From the NCBI GenBank assembly GCA_020852535.1, contig JADZAO010000072.1, positions 1 to 28,832 on the forward strand: a stretch of DNA of 28,832 nt, given 5' to 3'. The notes beneath the pieces are model-generated. The model did not search any database. It was not told the origin of the DNA and saw only the letters and a list, made by a program, of their open reading frames with translations. Positions 15,108-23,623 of the stretch are shown piece by piece. Made by a program: the position numbers and the translations under genes. The stretch is from Paracoccaceae bacterium (lineage in GTDB: Bacteria; Pseudomonadota; Alphaproteobacteria; Rhodobacterales; Rhodobacteraceae). The stretch's first letter is position 1. Each line of letters opens with the position of its first letter.

Positions 15108-17512
15108 AATTCACCCTTTCCTGGCTTGAAGACCACCTCGAAACAACGGCCTCGTTGGATGACATCCTCTACGCCTTGACCGACCTCGGCTTGGAAGTGG
15201 AAGAAGTATCAAACCGTGCTGCCAAACTAGCAAACTTCACGCTGGCCAAGATCACCCATACCGAGCAGCATCCCGATGCTGAAAAGCTACGCATTTGCCG
15301 TGTACAAACGGATGAGGGCGAAAAGCAGATCGTCTGCGGTGCACCTAATGCGCGAGCAGGAATAACGGTCGTACTGGCAAAACCAGGCGACTACGTTCCC
15401 GGTATCGACGTCACGCTTCGCGTGGGCAATATTCGCGGCGTCGAAAGCCACGGCATGATGTGTTCCGAACGAGAACTGGAACTGTCAGACGAACATAACG
15501 GGATCATTGAACTCACCAGCGGCGACGTAGGCCAGAAATTCACCGACTGGCTAGCCGTGAACCGCCCTTCCATCGTGGACCCAATGATCCACGTCAAAAT
15601 CACCCCCAACCGTCCCGATGCGCTGGGTGTGCGTGGAATCGCACGTGATCTTGCGGCGCGTGGCCTCGGCACGCTGAAACCACTGACAATCCCGCAGATC
15701 AAGGACGGTTTTCCCTGCCCAATCACTGTAACCATCGACCCTGCGCTAAAATCCAAGGGCTGCTCACTATTTGCAGGACGGCTAATTCGTGGAGTCAAAA
15801 ACGACCATTCACCTGCATGGCTGGCGGACCGGCTGACCGCCATCGGGCTGCGCCCGATTTCAACGCTAGTCGATATCACAAACTTTTTCACCTTTGCGCT
15901 GAACCGCCCGCTCCATGCGTTCGACGCGACCAAAGTACATGGCAACCTACGCATCCATCATGCCAAGGGCGGCGAGAAACTACTGGCGCTCGACGGCAAG
16001 ACCTACACGCTGCAAGCAGGCATGATGGTGATTTCCGACGACCAAAATCTCACAAGCCTTGCCGGCATCATAGGAAGTGAATTATCGAGCTGCACGAATG
16101 AAACAGTCGATATTTTCCTCGAATCCGCCTTCTGGGACCCGATCACCATCGCAACCACCGGTCGTGCGCTGAAGATCAACTCAGACGCCCGCTACCGTTT
16201 CGAACGTGGTGTTGATCCCGCCTTCACCCTGCCGGGTCTGGACCTTGCCACACAGATGATCCTTGATCTATGCGGTGGCGAGACATCCAATCTCGCCGTT
16301 GACGGAACGGAGCACAATACCACCCGCGCCTACTACCTGAGCCCCGCCCGCGTCACAAATCTTGTCGGCATGGACATTCCCGAAGACGTAAAACGCAGTA
16401 CGCTTCAAGCACTCGGCTTTACGCTGAATGGCGATATGATAACCCCACCGAGCTGGCGCCCAGATGTGCTGGGTGAAGCCGATCTGGTGGAAGAGATTGC
16501 CCGCGTCGCGTCGCTAACCAAACTAGTGGGCAAGCCGTTGACACGAGGCAAGACGGGCGTACCAAAGCCGATCCTGACACCGGCACAGGTGCGTGAACGA
16601 ACAACACGGCGCACATTAGCCGCTCTCGGCTACAACGAATGCATCACCTATAGCTTCATCGACCATGAAGCTGCCACTTTATTTGGCGGTGGTACCGATA
16701 CGGTAAAAATTGACAATCCTATCTCGTCGGAGATGACCCACCTGCGCCCTGATCTATTACCTGGCCTGTTACGCGCTGCTGCCCGCAACCAGGCACGCGG
16801 TTTTGCCGACCTCGCTCTGTTCGAAATAGGCCCTGTCTTCCATGGAGGCGAACCCGGAGAACAGCATGTGCAAGCAACTGGCCTTCTTGTCGGCGCGACC
16901 GCCCCGCGTGACCCTTTTTCCTCGCGCCGCAATGTCGACGTCTTCGATGCCAGAGCCGATGCCGATGCCGTGCTCTCAAACCTCGGCGCGCCTACCCGTG
17001 TACAAATCAACCGCAAGGTCGCACCGTGGTGGCACCCCGGACGTTCTGGTGTCGTTGCGCTTGGCCCAAACACACTTGCCACCTTTGGCGAAGTGCATCC
17101 AAAGATACTCCTCACGATGGGCGTCAAAGGCCCCGCAGTGGCATTCACAGTCCTTGTAGCGAACGTACCCCTGCCCAAAGTTAAAACACCCTCTCTCCCC
17201 GCGCTAATCCTGCGCGACCTGCAAGCGGTAGAGCGTGACTTTGCCTTCGTGGTAGATAACAATGTCGAGGCGCTAACCGCGATCAACGCGGCCACAGGCG
17301 CCGACAAAACATTGATCGAAAGCGTGCGCCTATTTGACCAGTTCACCGGCGACAAAGCCGAGGCGCAAATGGGAACGGGCAAGAAATCCATCGCGCTAAC
17401 CGTCCGCCTACAACCGATCGACAAGACCCTGACTGACGCCGAAATCGAAACTGTTTCAGCCAAGATCGTGGATAAGGTCATCAAGGCAACCGGCGGCACG
17501 CTGCGAAGCTAG
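15104..17512 (+). CDS. pheT: Phenylalanyl-tRNA synthetase, beta subunit
   Basis: Partner of PheS, with 802 residues, the normal bacterial length. Domain order: an N-terminal tRNA-binding OB fold (about 40-150, KITHTEQHPDAEKL, CGAPNARAG, GVESHGMMCSE), the B3/B4 editing domain (about 210-380, with ALNRPLHAFDATK), the B5 domain (about 400-475), the catalytic-like core containing YNECITYSF, and the FDX-ACB anticodon-binding domain (last ~95 residues, AVERDFAFVVD to KATGGTLRS). I chose ATG 15104, which overlaps the pheS stop and gives MKFTLSWLEDHL, the family start. Translation is coupled to pheS. Confidence 0.98.
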   Translation: MKFTLSWLEDHLETTASLDDILYALTDLGLEVEEVSNRAAKLANFTLAKITHTEQHPDAEKLRICRVQTDEGEKQIVCGAPNARAGITVVLAKPGDYVPGIDVTLRVGNIRGVESHGMMCSERELELSDEHNGIIELTSGDVGQKFTDWLAVNRPSIVDPMIHVKITPNRPDALGVRGIARDLAARGLGTLKPLTIPQIKDGFPCPITVTIDPALKSKGCSLFAGRLIRGVKNDHSPAWLADRLTAIGLRPISTLVDITNFFTFALNRPLHAFDATKVHGNLRIHHAKGGEKLLALDGKTYTLQAGMMVISDDQNLTSLAGIIGSELSSCTNETVDIFLESAFWDPITIATTGRALKINSDARYRFERGVDPAFTLPGLDLATQMILDLCGGETSNLAVDGTEHNTTRAYYLSPARVTNLVGMDIPEDVKRSTLQALGFTLNGDMITPPSWRPDVLGEADLVEEIARVASLTKLVGKPLTRGKTGVPKPILTPAQVRERTTRRTLAALGYNECITYSFIDHEAATLFGGGTDTVKIDNPISSEMTHLRPDLLPGLLRAAARNQARGFADLALFEIGPVFHGGEPGEQHVQATGLLVGATAPRDPFSSRRNVDVFDARADADAVLSNLGAPTRVQINRKVAPWWHPGRSGVVALGPNTLATFGEVHPKILLTMGVKGPAVAFTVLVANVPLPKVKTPSLPALILRDLQAVERDFAFVVDNNVEALTAINAATGADKTLIESVRLFDQFTGDKAEAQMGTGKKSIALTVRLQPIDKTLTDAEIETVSAKIVDKVIKATGGTLRS

Positions 17513-17648
17513 GCCAAAGGGCAAGAAAACTTTCTCTAGCCCTTCACTATGATCCGATTATTCACGAAAACATCCGCTCCGCAAATCTCTCTCGCAGTTT
17601 GGAAACTTCATCCCCTTGCGTAACCAAGGAATAAGCAAGGGAGGGTAG

Positions 17649-18293
17649 TCACTTTCGTCCGAACATCCACCCAAATAACACGCGCCCACGATCACCAAAG
17701 CGACCCACACGATCGTCCAGATCCTCAATTGACTGCTGCACGTCAATCACCGCCGGATCGATAGTACGTTCGCGAAATCGCAGCCACATGCGTCGGATCG
17801 TAAATAGCGCCGACAACAGCAACAACAGAATGATGATATTAACCCAAGGAATAATTGTCACATCAGGGCTTTCAACCTGACGCAGGTCGATCACGTTGGG
17901 AAAGATCGTAAACAGTTGGTTGCGCCAACCGTAATGAGTGATAGCCACCCAGATTGGGTTCACCTTTGTCGACACCAATTCCTTAGCCTCAGTCGCGACG
18001 CTAAAACTATCCATCTTGAAATAAGGCGGCCATCCCCAACCGGTATCCTCATTGCGGTATTCCATCGTACTTCCATCGGGATAGACCGCATTAATAAAAA
18101 AAATGTCACGGCTGGTCGAAGCAGCAGTGCCCACATCGGGCGAAGCGAAGAACCAAGAATTCTCGCCTATATCCATACGCCGATTCTCGGTGCCAACGAT
18201 GCGCACAATGTCATGCTGAGGAAGTGTATAGTGAAAGAAAGCAAAGAGCAGTAACGCTACTAAGCCCAAAAAGCTCCACTTCACATAGCGCAT
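17649..18293 (-). CDS. DUF1523 family membrane protein
   Basis: A 214-residue protein of the DUF1523 family, known mainly from Rhodobacterales and relatives, function unknown. It starts MRYVKWSFLGLVALLLFAFF, a membrane helix or uncleaved signal at about 5-24, then HYTLPQHDIVRIVGTENRRMD. A periplasmic domain follows (about 25-145, with DIFFINAVYPDG and TGWGWPPYFKMDS), then a second helix (about 148-166, INIIILLLLLSALF-like) and a basic cytoplasmic tail. It starts 4 bp after the stop of the frameshifted small membrane protein, so the two form one unit. The partner's damage makes it worth asking whether this gene is still used. Confidence 0.82.
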   Translation of the reverse strand: MRYVKWSFLGLVALLLFAFFHYTLPQHDIVRIVGTENRRMDIGENSWFFASPDVGTAASTSRDIFFINAVYPDGSTMEYRNEDTGWGWPPYFKMDSFSVATEAKELVSTKVNPIWVAITHYGWRNQLFTIFPNVIDLRQVESPDVTIIPWVNIIILLLLLSALFTIRRMWLRFRERTIDPAVIDVQQSIEDLDDRVGRFGDRGRVLFGWMFGRK

Positions 18294-18297
18294 CGCG

Positions 18298-18640
18298 TCA
18301 TCCCCTGAAACTCAGCCACACAAGAACCAATATGACCCCAACCGGCAGGATGTAAACCAGCCAAAGCAGTTTGCGTTTCAAACTATACTCGTAATCATTC
18401 ATCCCTTGGGCAATATAATCATCGTAACGGCCCTTCACATCACCATCGACACGGCGCTCATAATATACTTTTTTCCGGCCACTCCCGCCGAACCGGGCAT
18501 GCGTAGATACGTAACAGCTCATAGGCCACTGTCAGCAGGGCGAGACCTAACAAAAACAGATAAACAGAGTGACCATGGATATAACCCCACACAAGCCTTA
18601 GCCTCGTCTGTAAATTACCTACGGTCCGAGCCTGCTCCAA
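18298..18640 (-). pseudogene. Small two-helix membrane protein, frameshifted
   Basis: Two adjacent minus-strand frames look like one gene. The first, from ATG 18640, reads MEQARTVGNLQTRL, then a membrane helix (VYLFLLGLALLTVAYELLRIYA) and RREWPEK before terminating prematurely at 18458. The second frame continues VYYERRVDGDVKGRYDDY, AQGMNDYEYSLKRK and a second helix, ending WLSFRG at 18298. Dropping one base from the six-T run at 18469-18474 (A6 on the coding strand) joins them into about 113 residues, with REWPEKVYYERRVDG at the join. It lies immediately upstream of the DUF1523 gene. The cause could be a real mutation, a polymerase-slippage site or a sequencing error in the homopolymer. I do not know the family's function. 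Confidence 0.65.
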
Positions 18641-18649
18641 GCTTACCCA

Positions 18650-18674
18650 CCTAAGCTATGAATAAAAGCTTAGG
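18650..18674 (-). terminator. Stem-loop downstream of panC, weak terminator candidate
   Basis: CCTAAGCT and AGCTTAGG form a perfect 8-bp stem around a 9-nt loop, 74 bp beyond the panC stop in its direction of transcription. There is no U tract after it, so it may be a terminator, an mRNA-stabilising hairpin or an operator for the next gene. Confidence 0.35.
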
Positions 18675-18747
18675 ATGTAGCAGATAACACGCGACCTTTA
18701 TAACGCTGATATTGCAAACTTTCCAACACGAGCGACCACCCGAAGCA

Positions 18748-19581
18748 CTAAACCACGATATTATCGATCAGCCGCACATCGTCGACCCAAGCCGCCGCCA
18801 GCATCCGCAAAGAGCGGGTTGAATCAATAATCGGTCCAAGCATATCGGCATCGACAATCTCAATATATTCCACACTATCGAAACCTTCGCCCAACACCGC
18901 TGCCTTGGCCTGCGCCAACACTTCGTCTAGGGGCTTCCCGTTGCGAAACTGCCGTGCCGCGCTCAGCATAGCTGCGTAAAGCGCAGGTGCCTTGCGACGG
19001 CCTTCAGCTGTCAAGCGCTGGTTACGTGACGACATCGCCAGACCGTCAGGATCACGCACGGTTTCGCAACCAATAATCTCAACATTCAAGTTCAAGTCAC
19101 GCACTAATTGACGCACCATCTGCAACTGCTGCCAATCTTTTTGCCCAAAATAAGCGCGATCGGCCTGTGACATTCCCAAAAGCTTGGTCACGACCGTGGC
19201 CACTCCGTCAAAATGTCCCGGACGCAGCGCCCCTTCCAACGGAGCTGAAACGCCGCCTACAGAAACGGTCGTCACAAAACCCGCCGGATAAACCTCCTCC
19301 ACACGAGGCGCAAAGACAGTATCCACCCCGGCCGTCGCCAGAAGAATGGCGTCGTTTTCCTCGGTCCGGGGATATTTCAACAAATCGTCGGGATTGTTGA
19401 ACTGCTTAGGGTTAACAAAAATTGTAGTAATCACTCGCCCACAATCGCGTTTAGCCACACGGGCCAACGACAGATGCCCTTCGTGCAAAGCACCCATCGT
19501 CGGCACCACACCCACCGAATGCCCTTCGGCTTTCCATGCCGCCACTTGCGTACGCAGCTCGACAACCGTCCTAAGGATCAA
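18748..19581 (-). CDS. panC: Pantothenate synthetase
   Basis: Condenses pantoate with beta-alanine using ATP to make pantothenate, the precursor of coenzyme A. The 277-residue protein has VVPTMGALHEGHLSLA at 25-40 (ATP-binding HxGH-type motif), FVNPKQFNNPDD, FGQKDWQQLQ and the KMSKS-like MSSRNQRL. The start is TTG 19581, overlapping the panB stop as TTGA, with AAGG 7 nt upstream inside panB; no ATG fits the family N-terminus (ILRTVVELR). It is translationally coupled to panB, supplying the next step of the same pathway. Confidence 0.96.
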   Translation of the reverse strand: MILRTVVELRTQVAAWKAEGHSVGVVPTMGALHEGHLSLARVAKRDCGRVITTIFVNPKQFNNPDDLLKYPRTEENDAILLATAGVDTVFAPRVEEVYPAGFVTTVSVGGVSAPLEGALRPGHFDGVATVVTKLLGMSQADRAYFGQKDWQQLQMVRQLVRDLNLNVEIIGCETVRDPDGLAMSSRNQRLTAEGRRKAPALYAAMLSAARQFRNGKPLDEVLAQAKAAVLGEGFDSVEYIEIVDADMLGPIIDSTRSLRMLAAAWVDDVRLIDNIVV

Positions 19582-20402
19582 GATTTCACCTTATCGGCAA
19601 AACCATGCTCGGCAGCGGGAAACGTTCGCGTCCGCACCTCAGCAGCATAGGAGGCAATCGCCTCGTCGGCCAGCCGGCCCAACTCAGCATAACGCTTCAC
19701 AAATTTAGGCTGGAAATCACTAAACAACCCCAGCATATCATCAACCACCAGCACCTGCCCGTCACAATCAACCCCAGCACCAATACCAATGGTCGGGATC
19801 ATCAACGTCCGCGTAATCTCAGCCGCCAAATCAACCGGCACCTTTTCCAACACGATAGAAAAAGCCCCTGCCGCTTCACAAGCCTTGGCATCGGCCATAA
19901 CACGATCAGCCTCGCCACCACGTCCGACAACCTTATAGCCGCCAAGCGTGTTAATTGATTGCGGCGTCAGACCGACATGGGCCATTACTGGAATACCCCG
20001 CGCAACCAAGAAGGATATGGTTTCAGCCATATGCACGCCGCCCTCCAGCTTAACAGCAGAGGCCCCCGTCTCGGCCATCATCCGCGCGGCATTGCGATAA
20101 GCCCGCTGCGAACTCTCCTCATAGCTGCCAAAAGGCATGTCGATCACCGCCATCGCCTTCGACAACCCGCGCACCACGGCGCGACCATGCAAAATCATCA
20201 TCTCCATCGTGACGCCCAACGTCGTCGGCATGCCGTGCAACACCATCCCGACCGAATCGCCAACAAGGACGATATCACAATACGGATCGACCAAACGCGC
20301 CACAGGCGTAGTATAAGCGGTCAAGGCCACCAAGGGCGTACCGCCCTTGCGGACCCTGATTTCGGGCGGAAGCAGCGAACGAAGCGGGGCAAATACACTC
20401 AT
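19578..20402 (-). CDS. panB: Ketopantoate hydroxymethyltransferase
   Basis: Transfers a hydroxymethyl group from methylene-tetrahydrofolate to ketoisovalerate, giving ketopantoate, the first committed step to pantothenate. The 274-residue TIM-barrel protein has LTAYTTPVARLVD, the metal-binding VGDS at 47-50, MPTTLGVTMEMM, VKLEGG, VMAHVGLTPQS and GIGAG...DGQVLV..D. The start is ATG 20402. It is first in the panB-panC pair. Ketopantoate reductase is not in this window. Confidence 0.97.
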   Translation of the reverse strand: MSVFAPLRSLLPPEIRVRKGGTPLVALTAYTTPVARLVDPYCDIVLVGDSVGMVLHGMPTTLGVTMEMMILHGRAVVRGLSKAMAVIDMPFGSYEESSQRAYRNAARMMAETGASAVKLEGGVHMAETISFLVARGIPVMAHVGLTPQSINTLGGYKVVGRGGEADRVMADAKACEAAGAFSIVLEKVPVDLAAEITRTLMIPTIGIGAGVDCDGQVLVVDDMLGLFSDFQPKFVKRYAELGRLADEAIASYAAEVRTRTFPAAEHGFADKVKS

Positions 20403-20944
20403 GTTTTGACAGGCTCCCGTCTTTCATCTTTGTTCAATATAGAGACACAGCAGTAGCACAACGGCAAGTTCGTCACGCGACGTTGCTACAAAATTTTATC
20501 CCCGCCCATTCCACCATCACAATAGCCTTCCCTGTCATGGTATCAACAACAAGGCCCCCACGATCCTACTCAAACACATTACTCGCAACGGTATCAAAAC
20601 CGAAGTCACACGCCCCAATGTCAGCCAAAATTTTGAAAGAAAATTTGCGATGCGGCACATGAAACATCGAAGACCACGACAGAGTTTATTCCGACTTCTG
20701 GCAATCAATATTCAGCAAATAGAAGATTTTCTACAGCGATATGTCCATAGCTACACGGAGCGTTTCATCCTGACTAACAGCGCAGGCAACAAAACCCATC
20801 CGCATACAAGCGACAGCTAAATGATTCATCGATGATACGAAGACACTTGGGAAACTATAAAACCACGTTCAAGGATTATATGATCCCCCCCTGATCCGTT
20901 AATTTACCACAACTACTACTTCCTCGCCTGTCAATTTAAGCAAC
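20403..20944. other. 540-bp gap with an unusual stop-free frame but no identified gene
   Basis: The + frame 20443-20817 has 125 codons without a stop, but no ATG, GTG or TTG until ATG codons about 50 codons before its end, and the translation (for example IEDFLQRYVHSYTERFILT) matches nothing I know. On the minus strand the same stretch reads in short pieces, such as DRGGLVVDTMTGKAIVMVEW, broken by stops. It is probably decayed coding DNA of unknown identity. The panB promoter must lie at the left end; no convincing -35/-10 pair is seen. Confidence 0.3.
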
Positions 20945-21110
20945 GTAAGCCAGTCTTCTTCTATGTCCTTGTTACAGATAACTCGCAGGCCAACGCTTTT
21001 TCACCCTAATCGCGGCAAGAGACTCGACCTCCAGCCTAAACCTTGTCATCGATAACCACCGCTATAAAAACAAGCGCGAAAGCTTTCTGGGCGAGATGTT
21101 CGACTTCTGA
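20945..21110 (+). pseudogene. Eroded zf-TFIIB-like zinc-ribbon gene
   Basis: Three successive + frames together retrace a small zf-TFIIB-type protein. From 20950: PVFFYVLVTDNSQANAF-SP, where the family has CPVC...LVMTDRQGVEIDYCP. From 21011: RGKRLD, where the family has CRGVWLD. From 21036: LNLVIDNHRYKNKRESFLG then EMFDF and TGA 21108, where the family ends DKIID...KRKSFLxELFDF. Two single-base shifts and an internal TAA (21007) separate the pieces, and every zinc cysteine is lost (for example TTC or TCA where TGC is expected). This is old decay. The identification rests on the order and spacing of these fragments; the C-terminal one is strongest. Confidence 0.55.
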
Positions 21111-21126
21111 TCCAGTCCCAAATAGA

Positions 21127-21156
21127 AAAGGCCCCGGCGTTCCTGCCGGGGCCTTT
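21127..21156 (-). terminator. Intrinsic terminator of pnp
   Basis: A perfect 12-bp stem (AAAGGCCCCGGC with GCCGGGGCCTTT) and 6-nt loop, 20 bp after the pnp stop, followed by TTTTC on the minus strand. Its near symmetry would let it act in both directions. Confidence 0.88.
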
Positions 21157-21176
21157 CCACTTCACAAAAATAAAAC

Positions 21177-23315
21177 TTACGACTCAGCTTGTTCATTGGT
21201 CTCAGTAATTTCCTGACCGGTAGTCTGGTCAATCATCTTCATACCAAGGCGAACCTTGCCCCGATCGTCAAAACCTAAAAGCTTAACTTTAACTTCTTGG
21301 CCTTCCTTCAGGATCTCATTTGGATGGTTCAAACGCTTATTAGCAATTTGTGACACGTGAACCAAACCGTCACGCTTACCAAAGAAGTTCACAAAGGCTC
21401 CAAAGTCGACTAGTTTTACGACCTTGCCGGTGTATATCTGGCCTTCTTCCGGCTCTGCCACGATCGACCAAATCATGTCATAAGCCTTCTTGATGGCTTC
21501 CGCTGACGAGGACGCAATCTTAATCATGCCGTCGTCATTGATGTCGACCTTGGCGCCTGACAACTCGACAATCTCGCGGATCACCTTACCACCCGAACCG
21601 ATTACTTCACGGATTTTATCCGTAGGTATCATCATGGTCTCAATCTTGGGAGCATACTCGCTAAAACCCTGCGGAGCCGAGATGGCTTTTGCCATTTCAC
21701 CGAGAATGTGCAAGCGACCATCCTTGGCCTGCGCCAGAGCCTGCTCCATGATCACAGGCGTGATACCTGCAACCTTGATGTCCATTTGTAACGAGGTAAT
21801 ACCGGCGGTGGTGCCTGCAACCTTAAAGTCCATATCGCCGAGGTGATCTTCATCACCAAGAATGTCGGTCAACACGGCCCAGCGGCCATCCTCCTCTAGG
21901 ATCAAACCCATCGCCACGCCAGCGACAGGAGCCTTCAACGGAACACCCGCATCCATCATCGACAAAGAAGCGCCGCAAACCGTAGCCATCGACGAAGAGC
22001 CATTAGATTCGGTAATCTCGGATACAACGCGTATAGTATAAGGAAAGTCAGTGGACGCAGGCAGCACGGCCTGAAGCGCGCGCCATGCCAACTTTCCGTG
22101 ACCAATTTCACGACGACCGGGCGAACCCACACGACCAACTTCGCCAACCGAATAAGGCGGGAAATTATAATGCAGCAGGAAATTCGAACGACTGTTACCA
22201 TGCAGAGCATCAATAATCTGCTCATCCTCGCCGGTACCAAGCGTAGTCACGACCAACGCCTGCGTTTCGCCGCGAGTAAACAGCGACGAGCCGTGCGTAC
22301 GCGGTAAGACACCGGTTTCCGAAACAATTGGACGGACGGTCTTGTTATCACGTCCATCAATACGTGCGCCACCGTTGATGATATCTCCGCGCAGAATTGA
22401 AGATTCCAACTTCTTAATCGCCGAGCCGAGGTTAATGTCAGCAAGGTCTTCTTCCGACATCGCGTCCTTAATTGTCGCGACAGCGGCAGAAATTGCATTA
22501 GTGCGCTCCTGCTTGTCCTTGATCGCAAACGCGGCGCGCATCTGAGTTTCGCCAGCGACTTTAACCTTAGCGTAAAGCGCCGAATAATCAGAAGCTTCGA
22601 AATTGAACGGCTCTTTGGCAGCAACTTCCGCCAGATCAATAATCAGATCAATCACCGGCTGCATCGCGGCATGGCCGAACTTAACCGCACCGAGCATTTC
22701 TTCTTCGGTCAACTCATAAGCTTCTGATTCCACCATCATCACGGCATCTTTGGTACCCGCGATAACAAGATCAAGCCTCTGGTCGGGGCTATTGCGTAGG
22801 CTCTGCAGGTCATCAATCGAAGGGTTAAGCACATATTTGCCGCCCGAGAATCCGACACGAGCCGCACCAATCGGGCCCATGAACGGCACGCCGGAGATAG
22901 TGAGCGCAGCAGATGCCGCGATAATCGCTACAATATCAGGTTCGTTGTAAAGGTCATGCGACAACACGGTGCACATGACGAGGACTTCGTTCTTGAAGCC
23001 TTCAACAAATAGCGGACGGCAGGGACGGTCAATCAGACGCGAGGTCAGCGTCTCTTTCTCCGACGGACGGGCCTCACGTTTAAAAAAACCACCCGGAATC
23101 TTGCCGGCGGCGTAGTATTTTTCTTGGTAGTGCACGGTTAGCGGGAAGAAGTCCTGCCCCGGCTTTGCAGCTTTGGCAAAAGTGACATTTGCCATCACCG
23201 AGGTCTCACCCAGCGTGGCGATAACACTCCCGTCAGCCTGACGGGCAATCTTACCTGTTTCCAGGGTAAGCGTTTCGCCGCCCCACTGGATCGATTTCTT
23301 TTGAACGTTGAACAT
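21177..23315 (-). CDS. pnp: Polyribonucleotide nucleotidyltransferase (PNPase)
   Basis: A phosphorolytic 3'-5' exoribonuclease, part of the RNA degradosome and active in mRNA turnover. The 712-residue product has all expected parts: first RNase PH domain (about 10-145, FPLTVHYQEKYYAAGKIPGGF), helical linker, second RNase PH domain (about 325-545, FTRGETQALV, SNFLLHYNFPPYSVGE, catalytic Asp region LGDEDHLGDMDFKVAGT), KH domain (about 555-615, IPTDKIREVIGSGGKVIREI) and S1 domain (about 625-695, VVKLVDFGAFVNFFGKRDGLVHVSQI). AGGA is 7 nt before ATG 23315. It is downstream of rpsO, as in most bacteria, but rpsO has its own terminator. Confidence 0.98.
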   Translation of the reverse strand: MFNVQKKSIQWGGETLTLETGKIARQADGSVIATLGETSVMANVTFAKAAKPGQDFFPLTVHYQEKYYAAGKIPGGFFKREARPSEKETLTSRLIDRPCRPLFVEGFKNEVLVMCTVLSHDLYNEPDIVAIIAASAALTISGVPFMGPIGAARVGFSGGKYVLNPSIDDLQSLRNSPDQRLDLVIAGTKDAVMMVESEAYELTEEEMLGAVKFGHAAMQPVIDLIIDLAEVAAKEPFNFEASDYSALYAKVKVAGETQMRAAFAIKDKQERTNAISAAVATIKDAMSEEDLADINLGSAIKKLESSILRGDIINGGARIDGRDNKTVRPIVSETGVLPRTHGSSLFTRGETQALVVTTLGTGEDEQIIDALHGNSRSNFLLHYNFPPYSVGEVGRVGSPGRREIGHGKLAWRALQAVLPASTDFPYTIRVVSEITESNGSSSMATVCGASLSMMDAGVPLKAPVAGVAMGLILEEDGRWAVLTDILGDEDHLGDMDFKVAGTTAGITSLQMDIKVAGITPVIMEQALAQAKDGRLHILGEMAKAISAPQGFSEYAPKIETMMIPTDKIREVIGSGGKVIREIVELSGAKVDINDDGMIKIASSSAEAIKKAYDMIWSIVAEPEEGQIYTGKVVKLVDFGAFVNFFGKRDGLVHVSQIANKRLNHPNEILKEGQEVKVKLLGFDDRGKVRLGMKMIDQTTGQEITETNEQAES

Positions 23316-23339
23316 CAGCGAATCCTATCTAAGAGCACC

Positions 23340-23355
23340 CACGGCCCCTGCCGTG
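23340..23355 (-). promoter_or_regulatory. Hairpin in the pnp leader
   Basis: CACGGC and GCCGTG form a perfect 6-bp stem with a 4-nt loop about 24 nt upstream of the pnp ATG. PNPase autoregulates through an RNase III-processed leader hairpin in E. coli; this shorter hairpin could have a similar role, but that is inference. Confidence 0.35.
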
Positions 23356-23522
23356 TCTCTCGTGTCATTGGCGGCCCCATTGCCACCACCCCCTATCCTT
23401 TGCATGTGGCCGAGGGCAGACCTCACATCTCAGATGGGCAGCGCATATAGCAAAAGACAGTGTTTGGAAAGCATTGAGTCAGACAATATAAAAAGCGACG
23501 TTTGACACAAACTCCGCGCCAA

Positions 23523-23610
23523 TTTCTAACCCAGAAACCTAAATCACCCGTCAAAAAATGCACAGGCCTGAATCTGCAGCAAATTTCAAAGAAATTTCTA
23601 GGTCAGAAAT
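23523..23610. promoter_or_regulatory. Two matching 15-bp palindromes between pnp and rpsO
   Basis: On the minus strand the sites read TTTCTGGGTTAGAAA (23537-23523) and TTTCTGACCTAGAAA (23609-23595). They share TTTCTG-N3-TAGAAA, including the G and T that are not required by symmetry, and their centres are 72 bp apart, about seven helical turns. They lie 208-295 bp upstream of the pnp start and just past the rpsO terminator, so they look like an operator pair for pnp. The regulator is unknown. Confidence 0.45.
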
Positions 23611-23623
23611 CACTTTGCCTGAA

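Noticed and set aside
20480..20660. Minus-strand hydrophobic run (LGRVTSVLIPLRVMCL...) as an SxtJ-like membrane protein remnant.
   Set aside because: The resemblance is limited to a few residues and the neighbouring sequence does not continue the family pattern.
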